Shown here: positions 25,445 to 34,150 of the stretch, piece after piece
Numbering within the stretch: the stretch's first letter is position 1
Layout of the letters: each line of letters opens with the position of its first letter
DNA from: Claveliimonas sp034178805
GTDB taxonomy: Bacteria; Bacillota; Clostridia; Lachnospirales; Lachnospiraceae
Direction: 5' to 3'
Length of the DNA: 64,000 nucleotides
Assembly (NCBI RefSeq): GCF_050314255.1
Contig: NZ_JBNPMZ010000003.1
Span: 1 to 64,000, forward strand
Notes under the pieces: model-generated
What the model saw: only the letters and a program-made list of their open reading frames with translations
Databases searched by the model: none
Told to the model about the DNA's origin: nothing
Translations under genes and position numbers: made by a program

Positions 25445-25507
25445 AGGGGCTGCAAAAGTGAATGACTACTCAATAGACTATTCATCTATTTTGCAACGCC
25501 CCTTTTT
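25445..25507 (+). terminator. Terminator after the phosphohexomutase gene
   Basis: AGGGGC-TGCAAAA and TTTTGCA-ACGCCCCT form a long stem, followed by TTTTT. It ends exactly where the 52-bp repeat array begins. Confidence 0.8.
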
Positions 25508-25714
25508 ACGTGGAATAATTACTTTTCTTCCATCTGACACGTAGTTTTAGGCATTCTCTACGTGGGAAACTACTAATTTTTCCCTTTCACACGTATCTTT
25601 CGTTATTTTTTACGTGGAAAAATGTCTTTTTTCCTATCCCACACGTAGGACTACAATTTTTCTACATGTAAAAAATTAAAAATTAAAATCTGACACGTAA
25701 TCTAAACAGTTATT
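25507..25714. repeat. Array of four 52-bp degenerate repeats (TACGTG...CACGTA)
   Basis: Units start at 25507, 25559, 25611 and 25663, an exact 52-bp period. Each begins TACGTGGRAA (the last reads TACATGTAAA) and has ACACGTA with CACGTA at offset 31 in every unit. The two halves are inverted, 31 bp apart within the unit and 21 bp from the next unit. In units 1-3 a second pairing is present (TGGAA/TTCCA, GGGAAA/TTTCCC, GGAAAAA/TTTTTCC). The rest of the unit is not conserved. The 93 bp between the array and the next gene hold nothing else I recognise. Confidence 0.85.
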
Positions 25715-25807
25715 TTGATATGTTCCCAACTTCTTGAAGTTTTATCCCCAAACAAATTTCATAATTCCGCATAATATAAATCAAAAGTGCTTTGGTGTCA
25801 GTATATT

Positions 25808-25972
25808 ATGAATAATTGCTCTGATCTCTATCTCCTCTCAACAATTGCCTGTAAACTCTCCGTATGTCTTTCTGAGGATGAACTTGCAATACTCGCCACA
25901 AACCTCACAGCGCTGGGCGATATGCTTGCTGTTATAATTGCCAGGAATTCAGCTCGTAAAAATAAAGAATAA
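25808..25972 (+). CDS. DUF6774 family small protein
   Basis: A 54-residue protein (MNNCSDLYLLSTIACKLSVC...) matching small clostridial DUF6774 proteins in layout: two Cys-containing helices followed by SEDELAILATNLTALGDMLAVI. Its function is unknown. An in-frame upstream ATG at 25787 is not needed for the domain. The ribosome site is weak (GGTG). It stands alone between the 52-bp array and the tRNA terminator. Confidence 0.75.
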   Translation: MNNCSDLYLLSTIACKLSVCLSEDELAILATNLTALGDMLAVIIARNSARKNKE

Positions 25973-26005
25973 ACTATAATGTTATGCTTTTTCACAACAC
26001 AAAAT

Positions 26006-26029
26006 AAGAGACAGATTACTCTGTCTCTT
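26006..26029 (-). terminator. Terminator of the tRNA-Val/tRNA-Met transcript
   Basis: AAGAGACAG and CTGTCTCTT form a perfect 9-bp stem with a 6-nt loop, followed on the minus strand by a T-rich stretch. It lies 20 bp past the tRNA-Met 3' end. Confidence 0.7.
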
Positions 26030-26049
26030 GATGTCGCGTTTCACGCGAG

Positions 26050-26123
26050 TAGCGGGAACTGGATTTGAACCAGCGACACCACGGGTATGAACCGTGTGCT
26101 CTAGCCAACTGAGCTATCCCGCC
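26050..26123 (-). tRNA. tRNA-Met (anticodon CAT, elongator type)
   Basis: The 74-nt cloverleaf has acceptor GGCGGGA/TCCCGCT, D-arm GCTC...GAGC, anticodon stem CACGG/CCGTG with loop TTCATAC (anticodon CAT), and T-loop TTCAAAT. The 1-72 position can pair (G-T) and the anticodon stem lacks the three G-C pairs of initiators, so elongator Met is preferred. Ile2 with a modified C34 cannot be excluded. CCA is not encoded. Confidence 0.92.
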
Positions 26124-26160
26124 ATATTTAGTTTGTGTTGCAACAATCTTTTGTTGCAAA

Positions 26161-26233
26161 TGGGACCTACAGGGCTCGAACCTGTGACCCTCTGCTTGTA
26201 AGGCAGATGCTCTCCCAGCTGAGCTAAGATCCC
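26161..26233 (-). tRNA. tRNA-Val (anticodon TAC)
   Basis: The 73-nt cloverleaf has acceptor GGGATCT/AGGTCCC, anticodon loop CTTACAA with anticodon TAC, T-loop TTCGAGC and discriminator A. CCA is not encoded. It lies 37 bp upstream of tRNA-Met on the same strand, sharing a transcript. Confidence 0.95.
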
Positions 26234-26384
26234 GGCTTTTCGGTTGTGCTCGCTTTGTTTGCTTGCCTCAACCTTGCTTCGCTATTATACTATTATTTGT
26301 CGCTAAATGTCAATAGGTTTTTTCAAAATTTTTTATTTTTTTCAAATCGATTAAATAATTGCGTTTTTTTCTACAATTTATATA

Positions 26385-26416
26385 AAAAGGTTTCCCTCAC
26401 ACGGACAACCTTTTCC
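26385..26416 (-). terminator. Terminator after the alpha/beta hydrolase gene
   Basis: On the minus strand AAAAGGTT and AACCTTTTT form a stem with an inner TCC/GGG pairing; the 3' arm ends in a T-run, 9 bp past the stop codon. Confidence 0.7.
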
Positions 26417-26424
26417 ATTTATTC

Positions 26425-27510
26425 TTATGCTGATTTTTCTGTTTTGGATAAAATATTTTTTACTGTATCACAATACAGTTTCGGATTATCCATAAACATA
26501 CTGTGACCTGCATTTTCAATCCAATAAAAGGCTTTATCAGGTGCTTCTATATTTTCATAATAAGCTTGGGCATCTTCCTGACAAACAGCATAATCGCCTT
26601 TGCCGGCAAGATAATATACAGGCACATTATAGGTTTTTGAAATCAGATTAATATCAAAACCAAAGAAAGCATACTCCATTATTCCTTTATTTTGAGCAAA
26701 GAATTTCTCCGTATTCATTTGTAACATAAACCATTTCATATCATCAAAATTCATATCAGGAGAAGTAATGCCTGTAATCATCTGAGAAAGCCCCGACATT
26801 TCCCCTTCACAGGCAATGTATTTTGATGTGGCAGTAACAAGCTGACTGAGGTCGTCAAGCGACATATCATTATAGTCATTAACTCGACTCATTCTTTTGA
26901 TAAGTTCTGTAAGTTTTTGCTCATCCTCTGTTCCTTTGATTTCATCTTTTTCAAGAGCCGTTCGTGCAACGTTCAGTTTGTTTTTATAAAGATTAGTAAT
27001 CTGACTGATACCGATATAGCAGTTTACATTTTCAGGATATTTTTGCACATAGATACTGCCAATTACAGTTCCCCATGAATGACCTGCAATAATTACATTC
27101 TTCTTGCCGAAGCGTTCTTTTACATACTCAACAATTACATTAAGGTCATTAACAAGCAAATCTATGTCAGCATTTGCATTGCAATCATTGGCGTAGTAAG
27201 TTCTGCCGCATCCACGCTGGTCATAATTAATAATAGTAAGTTCGGATTCGAGTTCCCTCTGATAATAAGCAGATACATATCCCATAGGACTTGCCGGACC
27301 ACCGTGAATGAAAATCATAACAGGATTTTCGGTGCTTTCTCCACGTATCTGAATGTATTGTTTCATTCCGTCTATATCTATGTATGTAGATTCTTGAATT
27401 CCGCTTTCGGTATCAATTTTATTTTTATTGCTGTTTATCAGACGTAAAACTAAAACTGAAAATGTGACAAGCGCAATAACAGAGATAATTATAATAAACA
27501 CAATTAACAT
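26425..27510 (-). CDS. Membrane-anchored alpha/beta hydrolase
   Basis: A 361-residue protein with an N-terminal membrane segment (residues 2-25, IVFIIIISVIALVTFSVLVL) and a hydrolase domain resembling proline iminopeptidases. The oxyanion region IFIHGGPASP and DQRGCGRTYY precede the nucleophile elbow AGHSWGT. A cap follows, then the acid region YLAGKGDY and the catalytic His in ENAGHSMFMDNP. It may act on peptides or esters at the membrane; the substrate is unknown. The coding region looks more A+T-rich than its neighbours, which could mean recent arrival. The ribosome site AAAAGGAAAA lies far from the ATG. Confidence 0.8.
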   Translation of the reverse strand: MLIVFIIIISVIALVTFSVLVLRLINSNKNKIDTESGIQESTYIDIDGMKQYIQIRGESTENPVMIFIHGGPASPMGYVSAYYQRELESELTIINYDQRGCGRTYYANDCNANADIDLLVNDLNVIVEYVKERFGKKNVIIAGHSWGTVIGSIYVQKYPENVNCYIGISQITNLYKNKLNVARTALEKDEIKGTEDEQKLTELIKRMSRVNDYNDMSLDDLSQLVTATSKYIACEGEMSGLSQMITGITSPDMNFDDMKWFMLQMNTEKFFAQNKGIMEYAFFGFDINLISKTYNVPVYYLAGKGDYAVCQEDAQAYYENIEAPDKAFYWIENAGHSMFMDNPKLYCDTVKNILSKTEKSA

Positions 27511-27536
27511 AGGTTTTTTATTTTCCTTTTCACAAC

Positions 27537-28139
27537 TTAGTTAAACTCTGATGGCTGAACGTAACCATGAGGACTTATGGCAAAACCATTTTGGTACTTA
27601 ACTGTAATATACTGTGTTTTCCCATCAACCTCCAGCTTCACATAGCAGATATCATTTTCAAATTTATCTGTTATTTCCATTTTCTGGTCCATGTAGTAAA
27701 CCCATACTGTTCCGTCCTCTTTATATTCAACATCCGGCATACTTAATTCTTCCAGTAATTCCTCATCAGTTAATGGTCTTTCCACACCGTTCTCATATGC
27801 AACACCGCCACCTTCCTGATGAACGTCATTACCATCTGCATCCTTATAATCAAGTGTATAACTTCCATTTTCTACAGTAAATGTAGCGTCTGTCTGATCA
27901 CCGTGGATCCATACCTGCACAATTCTCTGGATACCACCAAGATCCATAGCATAGGCTGCACTTCCGGATCCAACCACGAGTACGAATGCCGCTATAGCTA
28001 CAGCTACTTTAGAGATAAAATGTTTCTTTCTAATCGGAACAACCTTCTCATTTGTCGTCATATTCAGCACCTCCGTCAATACATCCGGAGAAGCATGCAG
28101 TTTATCAAAAACTCTCTGGAATTTTTCTTTATCTGTCAT
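27537..28139 (-). CDS. Anti-sigma factor-like membrane protein
   Basis: A 200-residue protein. Residues 1-38 form a cytoplasmic part starting with TDKEKFQRVFDKLHASPDVLTEVL, a typical N-terminus of clostridial anti-sigma partners. A single membrane segment lies at about 41-64 (ISKVAVAIAAFVLVVGSGSAAYA), and an outside domain follows (HGDQTDATFTVENGSYTLDY). The gene begins 4 bp after the end of the sigma gene at 28144, so the two were a sigma/anti-sigma pair. The sigma gene is now broken, yet this frame is intact. Confidence 0.7.
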   Translation of the reverse strand: MTDKEKFQRVFDKLHASPDVLTEVLNMTTNEKVVPIRKKHFISKVAVAIAAFVLVVGSGSAAYAMDLGGIQRIVQVWIHGDQTDATFTVENGSYTLDYKDADGNDVHQEGGGVAYENGVERPLTDEELLEELSMPDVEYKEDGTVWVYYMDQKMEITDKFENDICYVKLEVDGKTQYITVKYQNGFAISPHGYVQPSEFN

Positions 28140-28143
28140 TTTC

Positions 28144-28516
28144 TTACTCCTCCTTCAGATAATCTTTTAACCTGGCCTTTGCTCGGAACAGTATTGGTAC
28201 TCTGTATTTCTTGTCCAGATTCATAACAGCCTGGAACAGCTCCAGATGACTTTCCTCTTCAAATCCAAGAGTATTTGCATATTCTCCAATATCCTCCATT
28301 TTATTCCATGGGGATCGGAACAGCATTTTGCATTGATTGACAGTGACTCTGATTAACCAGTTCTTTAAATGGGAATCCGATTCAAATTCCTTAGTTGTTT
28401 TGTATAGTTGTATTAAAACGTCCTGCGTCATCGGGATTCTTTGTCCAGCTATATGCCACTCGATATATGGTATCCATGTACTTTTCTGCAAAGGTTACAA
28501 ATTCTTCTTTCGACAT
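28144..28516 (-). pseudogene. ECF-type sigma factor, frameshifted and lacking region 4 HTH
   Basis: The natural start is ATG at 28516, giving MSKEEFVTFAEKYMDTIYRV and then SWTKNPDDA. The continuation QDVLIQLYKTTKEFESD lies in a different frame, with the change near 28423-28428. Region 2 is otherwise recognisable. At the 3' end KKYRVPI runs straight into LFRAKARLKDYLKEE near 28192; the roughly 30 residues that normally hold the region 4 helix-turn-helix are missing. Both faults would abolish promoter recognition. An internal start would give only a 115-residue fragment. Confidence 0.8.
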
Positions 28517-28616
28517 ATATGTTCACTCCTTAAGGCCTTACATATATAATATGCGTGAGACGACCGATTCCTTTCAAATAATGTTAATCGGACCTTTTTG
28601 GCGTATGCATGGCAAC

Positions 28617-28641
28617 AAAAAGCAGGCACTTTCGTGCCTGC
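28617..28641 (-). terminator. Terminator after gdhA
   Basis: GCAGGCAC and GTGCCTGC form a perfect 8-bp stem with a 4-nt loop, followed by TTTTT on the minus strand, 14 bp after the gdhA stop. Confidence 0.9.
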
Positions 28642-28655
28642 AAAATGTAACTTTT

Positions 28656-29990
28656 TTATACAATTCCCTGTGCTGTCATTGCGTCTACAACTTTCTCAAA
28701 TCCTGCAATGTTAGCTCCTACAACATAGTTGCCTTCTGCTCCGTATTTCTTTGCAGCATCAGCCATGTTGTGGCAGATATTTACCATGATGTTCTTAAGC
28801 TTGCTGTCAACTTCTTCGAATGTCCAGCTTAATCTCTCGCTGTTCTGTGACATCTCAAGTGCAGATGTAGCAACACCACCGGCGTTTGCAGCTTTACCAG
28901 GTGCAAATAACACACCATTCTTCTGCAGGTACTCTGTAGCTTCCAGTGTAGTAGGCATGTTAGCTCCCTCTGCAACTGCGATACATCCATTTGCAACCAG
29001 AGCCTTTGCATCCTCAAGGTGTAACTCATTCTGAGTTGCACATGGAAGTGCAATATCAACTTTCACATTCCATACGCCTCTTCCCTCATGGTACTCGGAA
29101 TTCGGACGGTAGTTCTTGTACTCTGTCAGTCTTGCACGTTTTACTTCTTTGATTTCTTTCAGTGCTTCCACATCGATTCCTTCCGGATCGTATACCCAAC
29201 CGGTAGAATCACTTACAGTTACAACCTTAGCTCCCAGCTGCTGAGCTTTCTGTGTAGCGTAAATTGCTACGTTACCGGAACCGGATACAGCAACAGTCTT
29301 GCCGGCAATCTCCTGTCCGTTCAGCTTCAGCATTTCTTCTGTGAGGTACAGAAGTCCATAACCTGTAGCCTCTGTTCTTGCCAGAGAACCGCCGTAGCTT
29401 AATCCCTTACCTGTCAGAACACCTTCATATAATCCGCGGATTCTCTTATACTGTCCGAACATATAACCGATTTCTCTTGCACCTGTTCCGATATCACCGG
29501 CCGGTACATCTGTGTCAGCTCCAATATATTTACACAACTCTGTCATAAAGCTCTGGCAGAATACCATTACCTCTCTGTCGGATTTGCCCTTCGGGTCAAA
29601 GTCAGAACCACCTTTACCACCGCCGATTGGCAGACCTGTTAAGGAGTTTTTGAAAATCTGCTCGAAACCAAGGAATTTGATAATACCAAGGTTAACGGAT
29701 GGGTGAAGACGTAATCCTCCCTTGTATGGTCCGATTGCGCTGTTGAACTGTACACGGTAACCTGTGTTCACCTGTACCTGTCCCTTATCATCTACCCACG
29801 GTACACGGAATTTGATCTGTCTCTCAGGCTCAACGAGTCTTTCCAGAAGAGCGTCTTTTCTATACTTCTCTTCATTTGCCTCAACTACAACTCTCAGTGA
29901 TTCCAGTACTTCCTTTACTGCCTGATGAAATTCAGGTTCTGCCGGATTCTTTTCAATTACTTTCTGAATGACCTCATCTACATATGACAT
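28656..29990 (-). CDS. gdhA: Glutamate dehydrogenase (NADP-type, hexameric)
   Basis: A 444-residue enzyme that interconverts 2-oxoglutarate plus ammonium and glutamate. The catalytic region KGGLRLHPSVN, the glycine-rich PIGGGKGGSDFDPKG and the Rossmann motif VAVSGSGNVAIYA are all present. Length and sequence fit the NADP-linked family of bacteria. The start at 29990 has GAGGAGG nine bases upstream. The longer open frame to 30140 runs through the leader hairpins and is not coding. Expression is probably controlled by the leader at 30057-30128. Confidence 0.95.
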   Translation of the reverse strand: MSYVDEVIQKVIEKNPAEPEFHQAVKEVLESLRVVVEANEEKYRKDALLERLVEPERQIKFRVPWVDDKGQVQVNTGYRVQFNSAIGPYKGGLRLHPSVNLGIIKFLGFEQIFKNSLTGLPIGGGKGGSDFDPKGKSDREVMVFCQSFMTELCKYIGADTDVPAGDIGTGAREIGYMFGQYKRIRGLYEGVLTGKGLSYGGSLARTEATGYGLLYLTEEMLKLNGQEIAGKTVAVSGSGNVAIYATQKAQQLGAKVVTVSDSTGWVYDPEGIDVEALKEIKEVKRARLTEYKNYRPNSEYHEGRGVWNVKVDIALPCATQNELHLEDAKALVANGCIAVAEGANMPTTLEATEYLQKNGVLFAPGKAANAGGVATSALEMSQNSERLSWTFEEVDSKLKNIMVNICHNMADAAKKYGAEGNYVVGANIAGFEKVVDAMTAQGIV

Positions 29991-30056
29991 CGTCTTTTCC
30001 TCCTCAAATATGATTAATACACAAAGTCTGAAAACGCATAGCATTCGCTTTTTCAT

Positions 30057-30128
30057 AAAAAAAGAGCAGACTCTGGAGCCCACTCTTTTTCTGACGCCTT
30101 TGTCCTTTACCATATTAAAGTAATATGG
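30057..30128 (-). promoter_or_regulatory. gdhA leader: attenuator-type hairpin, hexaloop hairpin and inverted repeat
   Basis: On the minus strand, in order: the inverted repeat CCATATTA-N3-TAATATGG (30128-30110); a small hairpin GAC-AAAGGC-GTC (30104-30093) with a six-base loop having A first and G fourth; then AAAGAGTGGGCTC/GAGTCTGCTCTTT followed by TTTTTTT (about 30090-30057). The terminator stands before gdhA, so it must act as an attenuator. ANTAR regulators bind pairs of hairpins with A1/G4 hexaloops, and nitrogen genes are known ANTAR targets. I see only one such loop, so that link is tentative. Confidence 0.5.
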
Positions 30129-30229
30129 CGCAAAACACAAGACATTTTTTTAATTTTTTCCATTTTTTTGCAACTTTTTTTTCGTTTCCTGCAATCTTTC
30201 GCTGTTTTATCCTATCACTTTCAACTTTT

Positions 30230-33200
30230 TTATCTAAAATATGCAACGCCAGATTCAAATATCTTCAAATCCTGTTCTCCATAGATATTCATTGCAACGG
30301 AACGTCCGCGACGCTCGGAATGAGCCATCTTACCAAGCACACGTCCATCCGGGCTGGTAATACCCTCGATAGCACAGTAAGAACCATTGACATTCCATTC
30401 CTCATCCATTGTAATATTTCCTTCCGGATCACAGTACTGGGTAGCAACCTGTCCATTTGCAAATAATTTTGCAAGCCACTCATCATTTGCAACGAAACGT
30501 CCCTCACCGTGGGATGCAGGATTGGTGTATACACCGCCAAGTTCTGCCATCTGGAGCCATGGTGATTTGTTGGTTACCACTTTGGTATATACCATCTTGG
30601 AAATATGACGGCCGATGGTATTGTATGTCAGAGTCGGAGAATTGTCATCCTGTCCTGTGATAGCTCCGTTCGGTACCAGTCCCAGTTTTACCAGAGCCTG
30701 GAATCCATTACAAACACCAAGTACCAGACCATCTCTCTCGTTCAGAAGCTTTTCTACTGCTTCCTTCATCTTTGCATTCTGGAATGCAGTTGCAAAGAAT
30801 TTCGCAGAACCATCCGGTTCATCACCTGCACTGAATCCTCCCGGGAACATGATAATCTGGGATTCTCCGATTGCTTTTTCAAATACATTTACGGAGTCAA
30901 TAATATCTGCCGCATCCATGTTCTTGAATACTTTCGTGATTACTTTTGCACCGGCACGCTCAAAAGCTCTTGCACTGTCGTACTCACAGTTTGTTCCTGG
31001 GAATACCGGAATAAATACGGTCGGCTGTGCAATCTTATGACTGCAGATGTGTACCTTCTTTGCATGATAGCATCCATCCTCCTCAAGCTTTCCTTCCTCA
31101 GTCTCTTTTCCTGCAAAGAAGTGAGCTGTCGGTCCATCCTGGGTACCGGAGTTTGTTTTAAATACCTTCTCCAGAGTCTCTTTCCATGCACTTTCTGCCT
31201 CGCCAAGTCCGATTACAGTATCGCCATATGCGAAAGTACCATTGTCTGTTACTTCACCGATGACAGTATAGGTAATGCTGAGTTCACCTACTTTGTCAGC
31301 AGGAACCTCTGCGATCAGATCGCCGAATGCCGGAGCAAACAGCTCTCTCGGATCCATATTGTGCTCAATCTTCACGCCCATGCCGTTACCAAATGCCATC
31401 TTGCTGACAGCTGCAATAACACCATGACGATCCGGAACGTATGCAGATACGATCTTTCCGCTGTGAATATCGTCTGTAAATTTGCCGTACTGATCCATAA
31501 CCTTCTCATAATCCGGCAGATCATTTTCATCTGTATCAATCCGCAGCCATACCAGTTTATTTCCGGCTTTCTTAAGCTCCGGTGTAATAATGTCTTTTTC
31601 TTTTGCCACATCAACTGCAAAGGAAACAAGTGTAGGCGGAACATCGATATCCTCAAATGTTCCGGACATACTGTCTTTACCTCCGATGGATGGAAGTCCA
31701 AATCCAAGCTGTGCGTTGTATGCACCCAGAAGTGCTGTAAATGGATGACTCCATCTGTGCGGATCTTCTGTCATACGACGGAAGTATTCCTGGAAAGTGA
31801 AACGGATCTTCTTATAATCTCCGCCTGCTGCCACAATCTTAGCCACAGACTCGGTTACTGCATATACAGCTCCATGATATGGACTCCAGCTGGACAGATA
31901 CGGATCAAAGCCATAACTCATCATAGTAACGGTATCGCAGTCTCCCTTAAGAACCGGAAGTTTGGCAACCATTGCCTGAGTCTCTGTAAGCTGATATTTT
32001 CCGCCATGAGGCATGAATACAGAACCGGCACCGATAGAACCATCGAACATTTCCACCAGACCCTTCTGTGAGCAGACATTCAGATCTCTCAATGTCTCTA
32101 ACCATTTCGCCTTCACATCTTCTACTTCCACTTTGTCAGTCAGAATGCTGTCAGCTCTGTTTGGAATATCAACTGCAACCGTAGTTTCCTGATGTGCTCC
32201 ATTGGTATCCAGGAATGCACGGGAAAGATTTACGATTTCTTTTCCTCTCCAGGAAAGTACCAGTCTCGGGCTCTCTGTTACAACTGCAACCTCTACTGCC
32301 TCCAGGTTTTCCTCTTTTGCATAGCCCATGAATTCTGCCACATCTTTCGGATCAACAACGACTGCCATTCGCTCCTGTGACTCGGAAATCGCAATCTCTG
32401 TTCCGTCCAGACCTGCATATTTTTTCGGCACTTTATCAAGATCAACTCTAAGACCGTCAGCCAGCTCTCCGATTGCTACGGATACACCGCCTGCACCAAA
32501 GTCATTACATTTTTTAATTAATTTACTTACTTCTTCTCTGCGGAAAAGTCTCTGGATCTTACGCTCTGTCGGCGGATTACCCTTCTGTACCTCAGCTCCG
32601 CAGGTTTCGATAGACTCTTCTGTATGCACCTTGGAAGAACCGGTAGCACCGCCGCAGCCATCACGTCCGGTACGTCCGCCCAGAAGGATGATGATATCGC
32701 CCGGGTCAGATGTCTCACGGATAACCGCTCTTCTCGGAGCTGCACCGAGAACCGCACCAATCTCCATACGTTTTGCCACATAATTCGGATGATAGATTTC
32801 TTTTACCATACCGGTTGCCAGACCAATCTGGTTACCGTAAGAGCTGTATCCATGCGCAGCCTCACGCACCAGTTTTTTCTGTGGAAGCTTGCCCTTCATG
32901 GTATCCTTTACAGATACGGTCGGGTCTGCCGCACCGGTCACACGCATTGCCTGGTAAACATAGGTACGTCCGGACAATGGGTCACGGATTGCTCCACCGA
33001 GACAGGTAGCTGCTCCACCGAAAGGCTCAATCTCAGTCGGGTGGTTGTGGGTCTCATTTTTGAAGTTCACAAGCCATTCTTCCTCCACACCATCAACAGT
33101 AACCGGAACTACAATACTGCAGGCATTGATCTCGTCAGACTCTTCCTGATCCTGAAGCTTTCCTTCTTTTTTCAGTTTACGCATAGCCATCAGAGCCAGA

Positions 33201-34030
33201 TCCATCAGACAGACAAATTTATCCTCTCTGCCCTTGAAGATCTCGCTGTGGTCAGCCAGATACTGTTTGTAAGTATCTTCAATTATTCCTCTATAATCAC
33301 CCTCGCCGAAGGTTACATCCTTAAGCTCTGTAGAGAAGGTGGTATGACGGCAGTGATCGGACCAGTAGGTATCCAGCACGCGGATCTCTGTCATGGACGG
33401 ATCTCTGTTTTCCTCGCCTCTGAAATAATTCTGGATATGAAGGAAATCTTTAAATGTCATGGCAAGTCCCAGAGAATCATACAGTTCTTTCAGTTTATCC
33501 TCTGCCATATCCTTAAATCCATCAAAAATAATAACATCTGCAGGTTCATCAAATACTGTCACTAACGTCTCCGGCTTCTCCATTCCGGTCTCACGGGAAT
33601 CCACCGGGTTAATGCAGTGATTCTTGATTGCCTCAAACTCTGCATCACTGATCTCACCCTCAATTACATAAGTAGTTGCAGTTTTGATTACCGGCTTCTC
33701 ATCCTCCTTAATAAACTGTACACACTGTACTGCGGAGTCTGCACGCTGGTCAAACTGTCCCGGAAGAAATTCTACAGAGAAAATTCTGCTGCCTTCTTTT
33801 ACCGGAAATTCCTCTTTATATAATACATCAACCGGAGGCTCACTGAAAATTCCGTTACATGCCTTCTCAAACGTTTCATCAGAAAGATTCTCAACATCAT
33901 AACGAATCAGAACACGGACATTCTCCAGCGTTTTAATTCCAAGATATCCTCTGATCTCATGCCGCAAGTCTTTTGCCGCAACCGCAAAGTCCGGCTTTTT
34001 TTCAACATACACTCGTTTTACACCGCTCAT
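30230..34030 (-). CDS. purL: Phosphoribosylformylglycinamidine synthase (single-chain PurL)
   Basis: A 1266-residue purine enzyme that converts FGAR, glutamine and ATP to FGAM. Residues about 1-210 form the PurS-like domain. The synthetase core has DTYWSDHCRHTTFST, the ATP/metal motif NFKNETHNHPTEIEPFGGAATCLGG, and GGRTGRDGCGGATGSS. The C-terminal class I glutaminase domain (about 1000-1266) has the nucleophile Cys in LVLGVCNGFQAL and the His/Glu region MAHSERRG. This fused form is used by Enterobacteria and many Lachnospiraceae, unlike the split PurS/PurQ/PurL of Bacillus. The start has GGAGG about eight bases upstream. No riboswitch was recognised in its 120-bp leader. Confidence 0.96.
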   Translation of the reverse strand: MSGVKRVYVEKKPDFAVAAKDLRHEIRGYLGIKTLENVRVLIRYDVENLSDETFEKACNGIFSEPPVDVLYKEEFPVKEGSRIFSVEFLPGQFDQRADSAVQCVQFIKEDEKPVIKTATTYVIEGEISDAEFEAIKNHCINPVDSRETGMEKPETLVTVFDEPADVIIFDGFKDMAEDKLKELYDSLGLAMTFKDFLHIQNYFRGEENRDPSMTEIRVLDTYWSDHCRHTTFSTELKDVTFGEGDYRGIIEDTYKQYLADHSEIFKGREDKFVCLMDLALMAMRKLKKEGKLQDQEESDEINACSIVVPVTVDGVEEEWLVNFKNETHNHPTEIEPFGGAATCLGGAIRDPLSGRTYVYQAMRVTGAADPTVSVKDTMKGKLPQKKLVREAAHGYSSYGNQIGLATGMVKEIYHPNYVAKRMEIGAVLGAAPRRAVIRETSDPGDIIILLGGRTGRDGCGGATGSSKVHTEESIETCGAEVQKGNPPTERKIQRLFRREEVSKLIKKCNDFGAGGVSVAIGELADGLRVDLDKVPKKYAGLDGTEIAISESQERMAVVVDPKDVAEFMGYAKEENLEAVEVAVVTESPRLVLSWRGKEIVNLSRAFLDTNGAHQETTVAVDIPNRADSILTDKVEVEDVKAKWLETLRDLNVCSQKGLVEMFDGSIGAGSVFMPHGGKYQLTETQAMVAKLPVLKGDCDTVTMMSYGFDPYLSSWSPYHGAVYAVTESVAKIVAAGGDYKKIRFTFQEYFRRMTEDPHRWSHPFTALLGAYNAQLGFGLPSIGGKDSMSGTFEDIDVPPTLVSFAVDVAKEKDIITPELKKAGNKLVWLRIDTDENDLPDYEKVMDQYGKFTDDIHSGKIVSAYVPDRHGVIAAVSKMAFGNGMGVKIEHNMDPRELFAPAFGDLIAEVPADKVGELSITYTVIGEVTDNGTFAYGDTVIGLGEAESAWKETLEKVFKTNSGTQDGPTAHFFAGKETEEGKLEEDGCYHAKKVHICSHKIAQPTVFIPVFPGTNCEYDSARAFERAGAKVITKVFKNMDAADIIDSVNVFEKAIGESQIIMFPGGFSAGDEPDGSAKFFATAFQNAKMKEAVEKLLNERDGLVLGVCNGFQALVKLGLVPNGAITGQDDNSPTLTYNTIGRHISKMVYTKVVTNKSPWLQMAELGGVYTNPASHGEGRFVANDEWLAKLFANGQVATQYCDPEGNITMDEEWNVNGSYCAIEGITSPDGRVLGKMAHSERRGRSVAMNIYGEQDLKIFESGVAYFR

Positions 34031-34150
34031 AAAAGTTCCTCCATTAAGAATAAATATAGATAGTATGTTTCTACTCTTTTTTTATAATATCACATTTTTC
34101 GTCATTAGTGTAATTAATATAATTAAACTCTTTTATAAGTTGTACTTATT

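Noticed and set aside
25507..25714. CRISPR array
   Set aside because: The period is constant but the repeated part is short and split into two inverted half-sites, the remainder drifts, and no cas genes are in the window.
30001..30140. 50-residue N-terminal extension of GdhA
   Set aside because: It would be coded by the terminator and hairpins of the leader; the ribosome site is at the shorter start.
30605..32071. 488-residue plus-strand ORF
   Set aside because: It is antisense to purL, with a Cys/Ser/His-rich composition and no motif; a shadow of a strongly conserved gene.
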